NCBI GenBank assembly: GCA_029207755.1
Contig: JARCOQ010000009.1
Coordinates: 32,820,914 to 32,884,913, forward strand
Length of the DNA: 64,000 nucleotides
DNA from: Chamaea fasciata
Taxonomy: Eukaryota > Chordata > Aves > Passeriformes > Sylviidae
Direction of reading: 5' to 3'
This document shows positions 12,950 to 27,262 of this stretch, piece by piece. The first letter of the stretch is position 1. Each line of letters starts with the position of its first letter. The notes below the pieces were generated by a model. The model searched no databases. It had not been told where the DNA came from and was given only the letters and a program-made list of their open reading frames with translations. Position numbers and translations under genes: made by a program.

Positions 12950-14476
12950 CTGCAACAACAAACACAGCTGGGTTAACTCAGGCCAAGGAAAAGCTCATTT
13001 TGGTGTTTCCTTAAAGCCCAGCTCGTGTCAGGCCCCTGCCATGGGCAGGGACACCTTCCACTGCCCCGGGGGGCTCTGACAGGGCAGTCACAGCTCCTGT
13101 GAGCAACCTGGGCCAGGCCCTCACCACCTCACAGGAGAACAATTCCTTTCTAATATCCAATCTCAACCTCCCCTCCCTGAGCTAAAAGCTCCTCCATGTA
13201 GAGGCTTCAGGAAGGCAACACCTCCTCAAACCGTATGTCTCAGCCAAGGAGTAATTCCGTGAGAAGTCACAGGTACCTAAAGCACAATCAAGAGTAAACA
13301 GGGAATTTAAGCAGTGTTAAGTATGTAACTCAAACTCACAGGTTTCAGCTAAAACTCACTGTAACCTCGGTCAAAGTGACACTTTGTTTCTTTGGGCTTT
13401 AGCTGGCACCCGCCTAAAAACATTTAGAGTGGAGAACATTTAATAGTGCTAAAACAAAGAGCCAGCAGTGTTCTGTCAGAGACTTCACATCTTCAGCACT
13501 TGAATTTCTACGTTCACTGGCATGGTTAATTGAATATTGGTGGTCTCACTTTTAAACTAGAATCTGTTACTCAGAAAATATAGTTTCCACCAAAAAAAAA
13601 TCAGCTTTGTCAGAAGGTCTACCTGTCCACTGCAAGAGAACAGGAAAAAATTAAGAGCTTGCCTCGGAAGCAACTCGCATTTATTACAGAGTGACATCAG
13701 GTTGAGAAGGTAAATACTCCTCCCCTCAGTTCGAGCCCCACCTTCTGAAATGACTCACAACCATCTCAACTTACACGGAAGATAAAAAAACCCTTAAGCT
13801 TCAATAAAAGTAATAACTCCAGTAGCTCAAGGTAAGCAATGCAGCGCTAAACTGTGTACAATGGCGGAAAACGCCATGAAAGATCAGTCGCTGGAGCTTT
13901 TGCTTCCACACAGGATTTGTTTAGAGGGATTCTGTTTTCCACACATTGGCATCACAACTTCTTGACACAGGACTTCTGCAAGTAAGCAGCGGGAGGCACA
14001 GCGCAGCTGGGGCTGCAGCCTTGCGGCAGGGTCCGGCTCCTGAGGGCAGAATCCAGAGGGGCTGCAGGCGGCAGCTCTGAGAGAACCGCCACCAGGGACA
14101 CCGGCAGGGCCCGCACCGCGCAAATTCCCGAGGCTACTGCAGCAACAGAACCCCTGAGCTTTACGTTCACAGCGCTGCGGGAAGGCGGCGGGAGCACCGA
14201 AGCGACCCCGCTCCCACCGCCGCTGCCGCCATTTTGTCCCCGCTCCCCCACCGCCTCCCGCCGGAAGTGGCGCGCGCCCGCCCCATCATGCACCGCGAGC
14301 ACGGCCACGCGCGGCGCCCGCACCGAGCCGCCGTCCGGGCTGCCGGGTGAAGGAGAGAGGGTTCGGGACGGGACCGGGGAGCGGCAGGAGACGGAGGCGG
14401 CCTGGAAGGTGAAGGGCGACGGAATGAGCGCGCGGGGAGAGCGGAGGCTGCGGCGGCGCGTGGGCCTCACACTCAC
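12950..14476 (-). other. ASCC1: Likely ASCC1 first intron (5' UTR intron)
   Basis: The first coding exon starts at an acceptor only 16 bases upstream of the ATG, so at least one non-coding exon must lie upstream. The interval contains a CR1 fragment (13032-13195), then AT-rich sequence, and enters the CpG-rich promoter near 13990. The upstream limit depends on the exon 1 donor, which is not settled. Confidence 0.5.
13032..13195 (-). mobile_element. CR1 LINE fragment
   Basis: The + strand shows the antisense CR1 signature CCCCTGCCATGGGCAGGGAC, then CCTCACCACCTCACAGGAGA and AATATCCAATCTCAACCTCC. It lies in the probable first intron of ASCC1. Confidence 0.85.
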
Positions 14477-14699
14477 CGCCAAGCGTTTCGGCGGGGCCAT
14501 GGGCGGGAGGGCGAGGGAGGAGGCGTGGCCAGCTCAGGGGCGTGGCCATGGTCGATGGGGGCGTGGTCTACAGAGGGGGCGCGGTCTCGCAGGGGCGGGA
14601 GCGCGGGCAGTGGGGCTCCCCGCCCCCGCCAAGATGGCGGCTCCTGAGGTGCCTGGGGCGTTGGCTGGAGGTTCCTGCAACAGGCCCAGGCGTCGCCCC

Positions 14700-14700
<1 letters not shown>
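14140..14700. promoter_or_regulatory. Bidirectional CpG-island promoter of ASCC1 (-) and ANAPC16 (+)
   Basis: The block is dense in CpG and sits between two head-to-head genes. GC-box motifs of the SP/KLF type occur at 14519-14530, 14537-14547, 14557-14568 and 14575-14584. YY1-type motifs point outward in both directions: complement of AAAATGGCGGC at 14225-14235 (minus strand) and AAGATGGCGGC at 14631-14641 (plus strand). No TATA box is visible. The head-to-head arrangement is the same as in human, as I recall it. Confidence 0.75.
14477..14520 (-). other. ASCC1: Candidate non-coding exon 1 of ASCC1 (3' part)
   Basis: On the minus strand the sequence ending at 14477 is followed by a strong GTGAGT donor (complement of 14471-14476). 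Splicing it to 12949 gives a plausible 5' UTR. It contains an ATG at 14500 that is out of frame with the main start. The transcription start is not determined, and the position of a YY1-like site at 14225-14235 would also fit a shorter first exon starting further left. Confidence 0.4.
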
Positions 14701-19946
<5,246 letters not shown>

Positions 19947-20554
19947 GTGTGTCTGGATCGCTGCTGTCAGGGAGCAGAAGAAAAACATTCCCTGGCCTGG
20001 CTTCAACACACCCCCCATTTATCAGATGCTGACAGCTGCATCGGCAGGATGGGGCTTTGGGTTTTTTTGAGAGTGGGGATCCCCCGTAAAGCTGCCAATA
20101 AACGGAAATGAGGGGATTCAATAGGTCCTTACAGGCTGGCAGGGCTTGGTTTCTGTAACTTAGAAGGCAGGATCAGCTGTACAGCCCTCGGAGGATCTCC
20201 GTATTGTTTACAGAGGGGGGCCCACGGACAGTGTGGCTGCGGGGAGGGTGACCCCGTAACTCGGTCCGGGTTCCCGCTGGAACGCAGCCGGAGCGCTGGG
20301 TGAGCGGGGAAACCCTCTGGAGCAATGCCAGAAGCACTCCTCAGCCCCAGCCGTGGTTCTGGGGGATGGACACAAACTGTCCTGGGGTCGGGTGAGGGAC
20401 CAAGCGGTGTCACCTCCTCCATCAGTGCCTCGGCCGTTGCCCAAGCCATTCCCTCTTCACCACCGTTTGTCTGGTGAGCGCTGGCAGGACACTGCTCTGT
20501 CTTCAGTACCCTGAAACTTTGTCCTCTTTGTTCTGTATTAGATTTCTCTGTGAC

Positions 20555-20560
20555 AATAAA
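20555..20560 (+). terminator. ANAPC16: Probable ANAPC16 polyadenylation signal
   Basis: AATAAA at 20555-20560 is followed by a TG/T-rich stretch. An alternative AATAAA at 20097-20102 would give a much shorter 3' UTR of about 150 bases. Transcript ends would tell which is used. Confidence 0.6.
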
Positions 20561-22239
20561 TAACTCTGTCTTTGAAAGTCTTGATCTGGTCTGATGAAGG
20601 AAACAATCAGCTGTTTGGGAGCTAAGGAGGTTTAGTGAAGCTCGGAGGCGGATTGACTGTCATGATGGTAGACTGAAGTTCAATGTGAGAGGAACCCAAC
20701 CATGCTCAAAAATGGCTTGATTTAAGTCCGATTTTAATCCTGGTTTAACTCAGCCCGAGGAGAAAACCCTAGTTTAAAAACATCAATTTTAATCATCTTG
20801 TTTTTCGGATGTACTTCACTTCTGTTCTTGGAGGGAACTGGATTTCCATGTTCTGGCATAACCATTTCAAAATGTTGATTTTCCATGCATGAGAGCCTTT
20901 GCCCCACGGCTCTGCAGGCCAGCAGGGGGTAGGAGCAGCACCGTATGCGAGCAATTATTTGATTTACTGCTCCAGATGCCTAATTTTTCCGTTTTCAACA
21001 TCTTACTTACGAGATGATTGTATTTTTTACTCACTATTTCAGCCCAGCCACATCTGCATTGAAACAGATTAACTGGGATCCATTCCCATTTTAGATCACC
21101 AGCAATTAGCTAAAACTGAGGGGGAAAAGTATACAGCCACCTTCTGTGTTTGTTGCCGTTAATAAATCAATTCCAGCGCCAGACTCAGCTCTGGGCAATC
21201 CAGAGCCTCACGCTGCCCGATCCGCAGGTGAAGCTGCAATTCCAGCTCCGTGGAAATTCACCGCGCGGCTGTTCGAGCGGCGCAGGAGCGTTCTCACGTA
21301 GAGCTGCAGCTCAGCTGAGACTGTCCCACGCCGGCCGCCCCGGCCCCGGCCCCAGCCCGGAAAACCTCCTCCCCAGCCTTGGAGGGCTGCCAAGCCCTGC
21401 TCTGCAGGGGCCTCCTGCACAGTCAGCGGCTCCGCGGCCAGGAGCGCTCCAAACGTGACGGGCAGGCGGGACTCAAACTCCATCCCAGACGGGCTTACTC
21501 GGGAAAGAAGGGAACGCTTCAGCCTTCCACTTTTTTGTTTGCTTGGTGGCATCTATTTTTAATCCTGCTTACTCCAGCAACCTAAACCTACCTTGGCCAG
21601 TCCTCACCCCGTATCATCGTGCGGTTTAGGAACGGAGCAGCAGATCCCCCAAACCCCCTCACTCACACCCGGTCCCCCCTGCTCGCTGACCCAGCAAAAT
21701 CGGGCACAGAAGGAGCTTTTCCTTTTCACTGCTCAACTTGGGAAACTTTTCCACCCCGCCAGCCCTCGTGGGATGCCAGGGGCTTGGCACCTGCCGCTCT
21801 GCCCAGGGGATGTAGTGCCCAGGCATTGCCCAGACTTCCCCATCCAGCTCCAAAACACAGCGGGGCTGAGATTTATCCCCCGCGCCCCCCTCCCATTCCT
21901 TGTTTTCCAGCAGCTTCTTGTGCTGGGACAGAGCAGGAGCAGGGAACGTCCCAGCTCTGTGCTGTACATGGTGTGTTTGTATGTGTGCCCAGCACCAAAA
22001 TAGACACGTGTGAGAGCCATTGAGAGGAAGTGAAAAGTTCACCCTGTACAGTACTATGAATGCAAAAACATGTTGTTGGCCGTTCCCTCCTCCCGTTCAG
22101 TAAACACTTTATGTAAGGCAGGGAGAACTGGAGGGATCCGTATGGTCAAAAACCTTCCACACTCCCCCTCCTCCAAACCCAGGTTTTCCCTGGCAGCTGG
22201 AAATTCCCAAGCCAACCTATTTCCTGCTTTGCAGCTCAG

Positions 22240-22930
22240 TGGGGCCGTTCAGCCAGCGGTGGATGTTTCTCCTTGGGGTGCGGAAGCCGCGGGTCCCCTT
22301 CGCCCCGGGGGTCCCGGGAGCTCGGGGGCCGTTCAGCTGGGCGCGGAGCGCAGCGGGGACGGGGCCCGGCAGCTGCCAGAAAAAGTTGATGCGGGGAGGG
22401 GAGGGAAAATGAAAAAAAAAAAAAAAAAAGAGCCAAACAAAGAGCCTCGTTCAGGGCTGCCGGTTGGTTTTCCTGTGGGTGCTCGCAGCGGAACGTTATG
22501 TACCGGCACAGGCCCCAATCACACCTCCCCTCCCCGGCTCCCCTCGCCGCTGGCCACGGCCCCAGCGCAGGCCACGGCGCCAAGGCACGCGCTCGCCTCG
22601 CTGCCCGGGCAGGCCGCCCGCCGGGAGGGCCTCTCCCAGCATCGAGGATGCGGCGGTGTGGGGCAGCACCCCCAGAAACACCCTCTGACATCTTTTCCCC
22701 CAAACGCACCCAAGGGGAGATGAGTTTCACAGCCCACGCCCTGCGAACGACACGGTGCCGACCCAGCTCTCAACCCGGCATGTCAGCTGCCAAAACCTGC
22801 CCACCGCCCTCCTGGATGCACGTTCCTTGTTCCTCCGCCCGGCTCCTGCAGCTGCCTGTCCCAGGGCTGAGAGACGGGCCCGGAAGGTTTGGCTGTGGCA
22901 CAGACCTGCCCGGCCGGCAGCGCGCCGGGA
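22240..22930. promoter_or_regulatory. Orphan CpG-rich block
   Basis: CpG is frequent across this block, by eye close to the level in the three gene promoters of the window, but no annotated start lies beside it. It sits about 2.8 kb upstream of DDIT4. It could be a distal regulatory CpG island or the promoter of an unrecognised non-coding transcript. Confidence 0.4.
22412..22429. repeat. A18 homopolymer
   Basis: An uninterrupted A run sits inside a CpG-rich block, which is unusual composition for that neighbourhood. Confidence 0.9.
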
Positions 22931-23355
22931 CCTGCCACCGCGTCCCACGCAGCCACAGCTCAGCTGTCAGAGCTGCCCACGGGCTCGGGAGATGCAGGGT
23001 CACCCCTCGTGCGCCTGTCACCCCCAGCCACAACCAGGGACCCGGTGTGAAGGACGCCCACCCCACCAGGCACTTAGGGGGCACAGTAAAAACCATGGCC
23101 TCAGTCCCTCTGTTACTTGGACACAGACGATCCCACCGGTGTCTGTGCCAGCCCAGTGTGCCAAAACAGTGTGTAAATTTACCTGCGAGTGACTTTTTGG
23201 GCCACAGAGCTGCTGGGAAAAAAAAAAAACAAAACCATGGAGCCAGGGGCTCCCCCATAGCAGTTAGCCCAAGGGGCAGGAATTTGCTCCCCACCATACA
23301 GGGGGCACAGTTTGCACCCGACGTGAGCCAGGGCACTCGCTGAACCCCTCAGTAC

Positions 23356-23364
23356 ATCTCCTCC

Positions 23365-23395
<31 letters not shown>

Positions 23396-23401
23396 CTTCT
23401 T
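23356..23401. repeat. CTC/CTT-rich polypyrimidine repeat
   Basis: Tandem CTC triplets with a few CTT interruptions form a polypyrimidine tract. Confidence 0.85.
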
Positions 23402-24567
23402 CCCAGTCCCTCCCCCTGCAGCCTGCAAAAGCGCTGAGCTCAGCACATCCCGGGCAGGGGCCCAGCCAAGGACCCTCCCCAATGCCAGCCGCTCCCCCCG
23501 GCTCCTGCTTAACCCTTTGCAAAGCCAGGCTGGAAGTCAGAACGATTGAGTAAATCTCAGAGGGGGACAGGCACAGCTGGCTGGGAACAGACTGTCCAGA
23601 AAGCCTCAATCTCTGCTCTCTCTGAAAGGACAGCAGGTCAGGGAGAAAGACACGCTGCTCGTCCACAGAAACCACGCTGGGTTTACTGCCAGCAGCAGGA
23701 CCAGGGGAGGGGAAGTGCAGGGATTACCAGCACTGTAGCTAAAACTTTACTTTCCAGCCCAAAACCATTCCTAGAGGCCCTGCTGCAGAGGAGCGGCCTG
23801 GATCTCAGCTTCTTTGGGGAAGAAGAAGGAGCTGCCAGCCCCACACTGCCTCCCCTCCCCTCCCAGCTGGATTATTTTATTGCAGGGATCAAAAATTACA
23901 TTTCCCTTTAAAACTTGCCATCACACCAGAGCTGCTTGCTGCGCTGCCTACCAGGAGATGTTATGGCAAAGAAAGAAAAATATTTATGCTTGGCTCCAGA
24001 ATTCCAGCTTATTTTTAGCAAGGCGCCTTCCCTGTGGTCCTTTACCTCTTTTTTGTTTATTTGCTGCTTTCCCCCTGTTTTGATCCCCCAAACCAGCAGA
24101 TAGATCCTCATCTATTTTCAGCCTCACCCAGCCGACGACGTTCATACCAATGACTCGGTGGCTGTGGGGAGAAATAAGCCACGAGGTACATTTTGTGAAA
24201 AACAGGATCCCAAGCACCATCCAGCTGAGTGTGCAAATATTGGGGTGTATTTTTAACAGCCGGGGTTGGGGGATTGTTCATGTTTTGTCCCAAAAAGCCG
24301 AGGAGTAGCTCTGCAAGCTGCAGGCGCAAGCCAAGACTTGTTCCCAGCTCCCTACACGTCTCATCTGCTCCCTGGGACGCTACCCACTCCCCCAGCCTGG
24401 GCTTCCACGCCCCAAATGCTGATGGATTCACGCTCTGACCCCTAAAAAGCAGCTACAGCTGCTGGTGGGGTGCCCAGACCCTCTGCCCCCTTTGGGTGGG
24501 AGGTCACAGGCAGTGGGTGCGGGACCCGCGCCCCTCGCTCCTGGCCGCCCTGTGCTCTGCACCGCCT

Positions 24568-24704
24568 TTATCGCCGGGCTCTTATCAATCTCGGCTCGGG
24601 AAGGACGGGAGCCAAGATAGGTCCCGGGGTGGCTTCAGAGTGTGCTCAGCCCCTCCGATAAAGCCGCGGGCAGCGCAGCGGGAGGACAAACAAAGCGCTT
24701 TATC
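24568..24704. promoter_or_regulatory. Cluster of five GATA-type motifs upstream of DDIT4
   Basis: GATA cores (either orientation) occur at 24568-24572, 24582-24586, 24615-24620, 24657-24661 and 24699-24704, within 137 bases of otherwise GC-rich DNA about 1 kb upstream of the DDIT4 start. The density is higher than I would expect in such GC-rich sequence. Function is inferred only. Confidence 0.35.
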
Positions 24705-25406
24705 TCCAATTCGGCTCCTTGCGCTCCTCGGGGTCTGGCTTTGGAAAGGTCACGTACGCGGGGAGCGGCACGCAGGGCCCGCGGCTGCGGGGGACGCGCT
24801 GCCGGAGCGGGGGGCTCGGGAGTGTCCCGGCCCAGCTTTAGGAGACACCAGGGAAGGCAGATGGGGGAGACGCCCAGCCTGGCACCGAGCAAAACCCCAT
24901 CCCAGCCCGGCCGTGCGCTGCCCCCGCACCCCTTGATCTTCAACGAGTTCCGCTCCACCGTTCCTTAGTGCCCTAAGAAACCGGGACAAGGCCAGCGAAC
25001 GGGACATCAGGATCACCGTGGGCTCCGGTTCGGCCTGTCCCTGGAGCGGGGCGGCAGGGCTCAGCCCCATCCCCATCCCCATCCCATGCCAGGGCGGCAG
25101 GACCCGGCCGCGCCGGTGCCACCAGGCAAACAGCCCCGGGAAGACGAGGCGGATCAATCCCTAACCCAAGGGGAACCCTCATTGCCTTCCCGGCCCAGGG
25201 AGGGCTCGGGGACCGCGGGGACACGGCGGGTGTCCCCTTCCCCACCGGAACGTGGGCGATGGGCTGGCCCCGGGAATGCGGGGGGGTGCCCGGGGGTGCT
25301 GTCCGGGCCCGGGGGGGTGCGGGGCGGGGGCAGCCCCGGAACCCGGCCCGACCCTGACGCAACCGCGGGTCCCGTTTGCAGCGCCCGGGGCCGAGCCGGC
25401 CACCAA

Positions 25407-25535
25407 GGGGCGTGGCCCCAGGGAGGGGCGTGGCCCACATGAGGGGGCGTGGCCTCCCCGCTGTCGCCGGGCAGGAGAGACGCCGCGGACGTGCCCCGCG
25501 CTCCCATTGGCGGACGAGGAGAGGGGGGCGTGTCC
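25407..25535 (+). promoter_or_regulatory. DDIT4: DDIT4 proximal promoter: GC-box array, HRE core, CCAAT box
   Basis: The 11-mer GGGGCGTGGCC occurs exactly at 25407-25417, 25425-25435 and 25444-25454, with a variant GGGGCGTGTCC at 25525-25535. An ACGTG hypoxia-response core lies at 25489-25493 and an inverted CCAAT box at 25506-25510. DDIT4 is a known HIF-1 target, so the HRE core fits, although a five-base core alone is weak evidence. Confidence 0.65.
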
Positions 25536-25549
25536 CGCCGTGCCGCGTC

Positions 25550-25557
25550 TATATAAG
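25550..25557 (+). promoter_or_regulatory. DDIT4: DDIT4 TATA box
   Basis: TATATAAG lies 73 bases upstream of the ATG and 14 bases after the last GC-box variant. This places the start of transcription near 25580 and a very short 5' UTR of about 50 bases. Confidence 0.85.
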
Positions 25558-25629
25558 GGTGGGGCGCGGGCGGTGCGGGCAGAGCGGCGGCGGAGCCGGG
25601 CCCGTGTTTGTTCTCCCGTGTCCAGAGCC

Positions 25630-25726
25630 ATGCCCGGGCTGTGGGAGCGGCTGGCGGGCGGCGAGCGAGGCCGCCTGGAGACCTCCGACTGCGAGTCTCT
25701 GGGCAGCGCCTCCGGCTCGGAGGGAG
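25630..25726 (+). CDS. DDIT4: DDIT4 coding exon 1
   Basis: The ATG at 25630 sits in GAGCCATGC. The exon encodes 32 codons plus one base and ends in a GTGAGT donor. It is much shorter than the equivalent human coding segment, and no in-frame ATG upstream gives family-like sequence. Confidence 0.93.
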
Positions 25727-26412
25727 GTGAGTGAGGGCCCCTCAAGGGCTGGAGGATGGATGAGGGTCCCTGGGCGGAGGGGCTGGTGGTGCTGTGCCCC
25801 TGTTAACACCCCTAAAGCCCTGGATCGGTGTTTCCCAGAACCACCAGCACACCCCTGTTACACCCCTGGGATCAGTGTCTCCCACACCCATGGGACCCCC
25901 GACGCTGACCTGCCTCTGTCGCCTCCGCAGATGCCGAGTACGCCGAGGGGGTCTCCCTGCCGGACATGGACCTGGAGCTGCTGCACGACCCCGAGGACGA
26001 GCTGCTGTGCGCCAACCTGATGGACGTGGTGCAGGCCACGCTGGGCCGGGCCCCGCTGGGCGCCAAGCGCTGCTCCCGGCTCCTGATGCCGGCCCAGCTG
26101 CAGGCGCAGGTGCGGGCCGAGCTGCTGCGCCTGGCGTGCAGCGAACCCTGCGGGCTGCGCGGGGCCCTCCTGGACCTGTGCGTGGAGCACGGCAAGGCCT
26201 GCCACGACGTGGGGCACATCGCCGCCGACCCCGCCGTGGTGCCCACCTTCCAGCTCACCCTGGTGCTCCGGCTGGACTCCCGCCTCTGGCCCAAGATCCA
26301 GGGCCTCTTCGCCTCGGGGCCGGCCTTCGCGCCGCTGAAGCTGAGCACGGGCTTCAGGGTGATGAAGAAGAAGCTGTACAGCTCCGAGCAGCTGCTCATC
26401 GAGGAGTGCTGA
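25630..26412 (+). CDS. DDIT4: DDIT4 (REDD1/RTP801), stress-induced mTORC1 inhibitor
   Basis: Two coding exons, 25630-25726 and 25931-26412, join in phase to 192 codons plus stop. The protein begins MPGLWERL, then TSDCESL and an acidic [12 protein letters not shown] segment. The RTP801 core follows with [36 protein letters not shown] and the C-terminal [19 protein letters not shown] ending IEEC. REDD1 is cytosolic and inhibits mTORC1 through TSC1/TSC2 under hypoxia, energy and ER stress; this is family knowledge. The human protein is 232 residues. Here the Ser/Thr/Pro-rich segment between MPxLWxR and SDCESL and a short loop before LSTGFRV are missing. The core and neighbouring genes favour DDIT4 over its paralogue DDIT4L. 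Confidence 0.96.
25931..26412 (+). CDS. DDIT4: DDIT4 coding exon 2 and stop
   Basis: The acceptor is CTCCGCAG, and the 204-base intron is very short. The exon encodes the whole conserved RTP801 domain and ends with TGA at 26410-26412. Third positions are nearly all G or C. Confidence 0.96.
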
Positions 26413-26721
26413 TGGGCCGCGCCGGAGGAGCCACTTCCCAAGTGCTTTGGAAGAGCCGGGCAGAGCGTGGCGGCTCCTGGCAGCCGCTGTAGTTTAGGTT
26501 AGGCTGGAGTAGGGCTGTAGGTGGAAATAATTCGGGCAGGCCGAGGTCCCCGTGGGGACCTGCCCGTGCCGGGACATCCCTGGCGTGGAGCAGCCGGGAC
26601 CCAGGCGGAGGTCGCTTCACGCCGTCGGTGATTGTGGGATGATCCCGGCGACCGCGCTCCCGGAGGCGGCAGCGGGGCTGCTGGAGGGGTGCCGGTCTCC
26701 TGATGGCTGATCAATCATGGG

Positions 26722-26738
26722 TTTTTTTTTTTTTTTTT
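26722..26738. repeat. T17 homopolymer in DDIT4 3' UTR
   Basis: An uninterrupted T run lies within the transcribed 3' UTR of DDIT4. Confidence 0.9.
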
Positions 26739-27037
26739 GTAAACCAGGATTGTAATCAATGGGGTCTCGGGGGGAGGGCGAGTGTGGCAGTGAGTGACGG
26801 CCGAGGGGGTGCGGATCAAAGGCAGAACCCAGTGCTGGTTCCCGGGGTCTGGAATTGTGTCTTTGATCACGAGAGCGGTGGGAGGGGGGCGCGTGAGGTG
26901 CCGCGGGGCCGGAGGGCAGGACCCCCGGCCCTGACACGCTGCGGGCACTTCGTTGGTTACAGTTTACACTCATACACTTGATGTTCAAGTGCGACAATTC
27001 CTATGCAATCGTGTCGGGTGGTTTTTTTTACTTTTCT

Positions 27038-27043
27038 AATAAA
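27038..27043 (+). terminator. DDIT4: DDIT4 polyadenylation signal
   Basis: AATAAA is followed by TGTCTTGATTG, a T/G-rich downstream stretch. It is the first canonical signal after the stop codon. Confidence 0.85.
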
Positions 27044-27239
27044 ACTTGTCTTGATTGATAACCCGCCGTCTCCCTGTTGTCACCTCTGCTCGGGGAAGGG
27101 ATGATGCAACCACTAGTTTGAAATTCCCTGCTGGCAACCCTGGGGAAGCCTTTCCCTGGCAGGGCAGCCCCTGTGGTGGGAGCTGGATGTTTTGGGAATG
27201 GTGGGGAATCGCCCACTCCTAATGGGAGCCACGGGGCTG

Positions 27240-27262
27240 TGACTCAGGGGGGCTGAGTCAGC
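27240..27262. promoter_or_regulatory. Paired AP-1 sites, one inside a MARE-like palindrome
   Basis: TGACTCA at 27240-27246 is followed by GCTGAGTCAGC at 27252-27262, the core of the Maf recognition element. Together they could bind AP-1, Maf or NRF2 dimers about 200 bases past the DDIT4 polyadenylation signal. Confidence 0.5.

Larger units (their letters stand above)
20580..24540. other. Intergenic region between ANAPC16 and DDIT4
   Basis: I find no supported gene here. The content is AT-rich sequence to about 21200, a CpG-rich patch at 21230-21480, a stronger CpG-rich block at 22240-22930 with an embedded A18 run (22412-22429), a CTC/CTT-rich stretch at 23356-23401 and a MEF2-like TTATTTTTAG at 24009-24018. 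Long open frames such as 22498-23343 have the composition of GC-rich noise. Confidence 0.7.
26413..27060 (+). other. DDIT4: DDIT4 3' UTR
   Basis: The 3' UTR runs about 640 bases to AATAAA at 27038-27043. It contains a T17 run at 26722-26738 and a perfect 7-bp stem with a 3-base loop at 26975-26991. Confidence 0.8.

Noticed and set aside
22498..23343. 281-codon open frame on the + strand between ANAPC16 and DDIT4
   Set aside because: It is rich in Arg, Pro, Ala and Gly as expected from CpG-rich DNA, resembles no family, and runs through unlike composition zones without codon bias.
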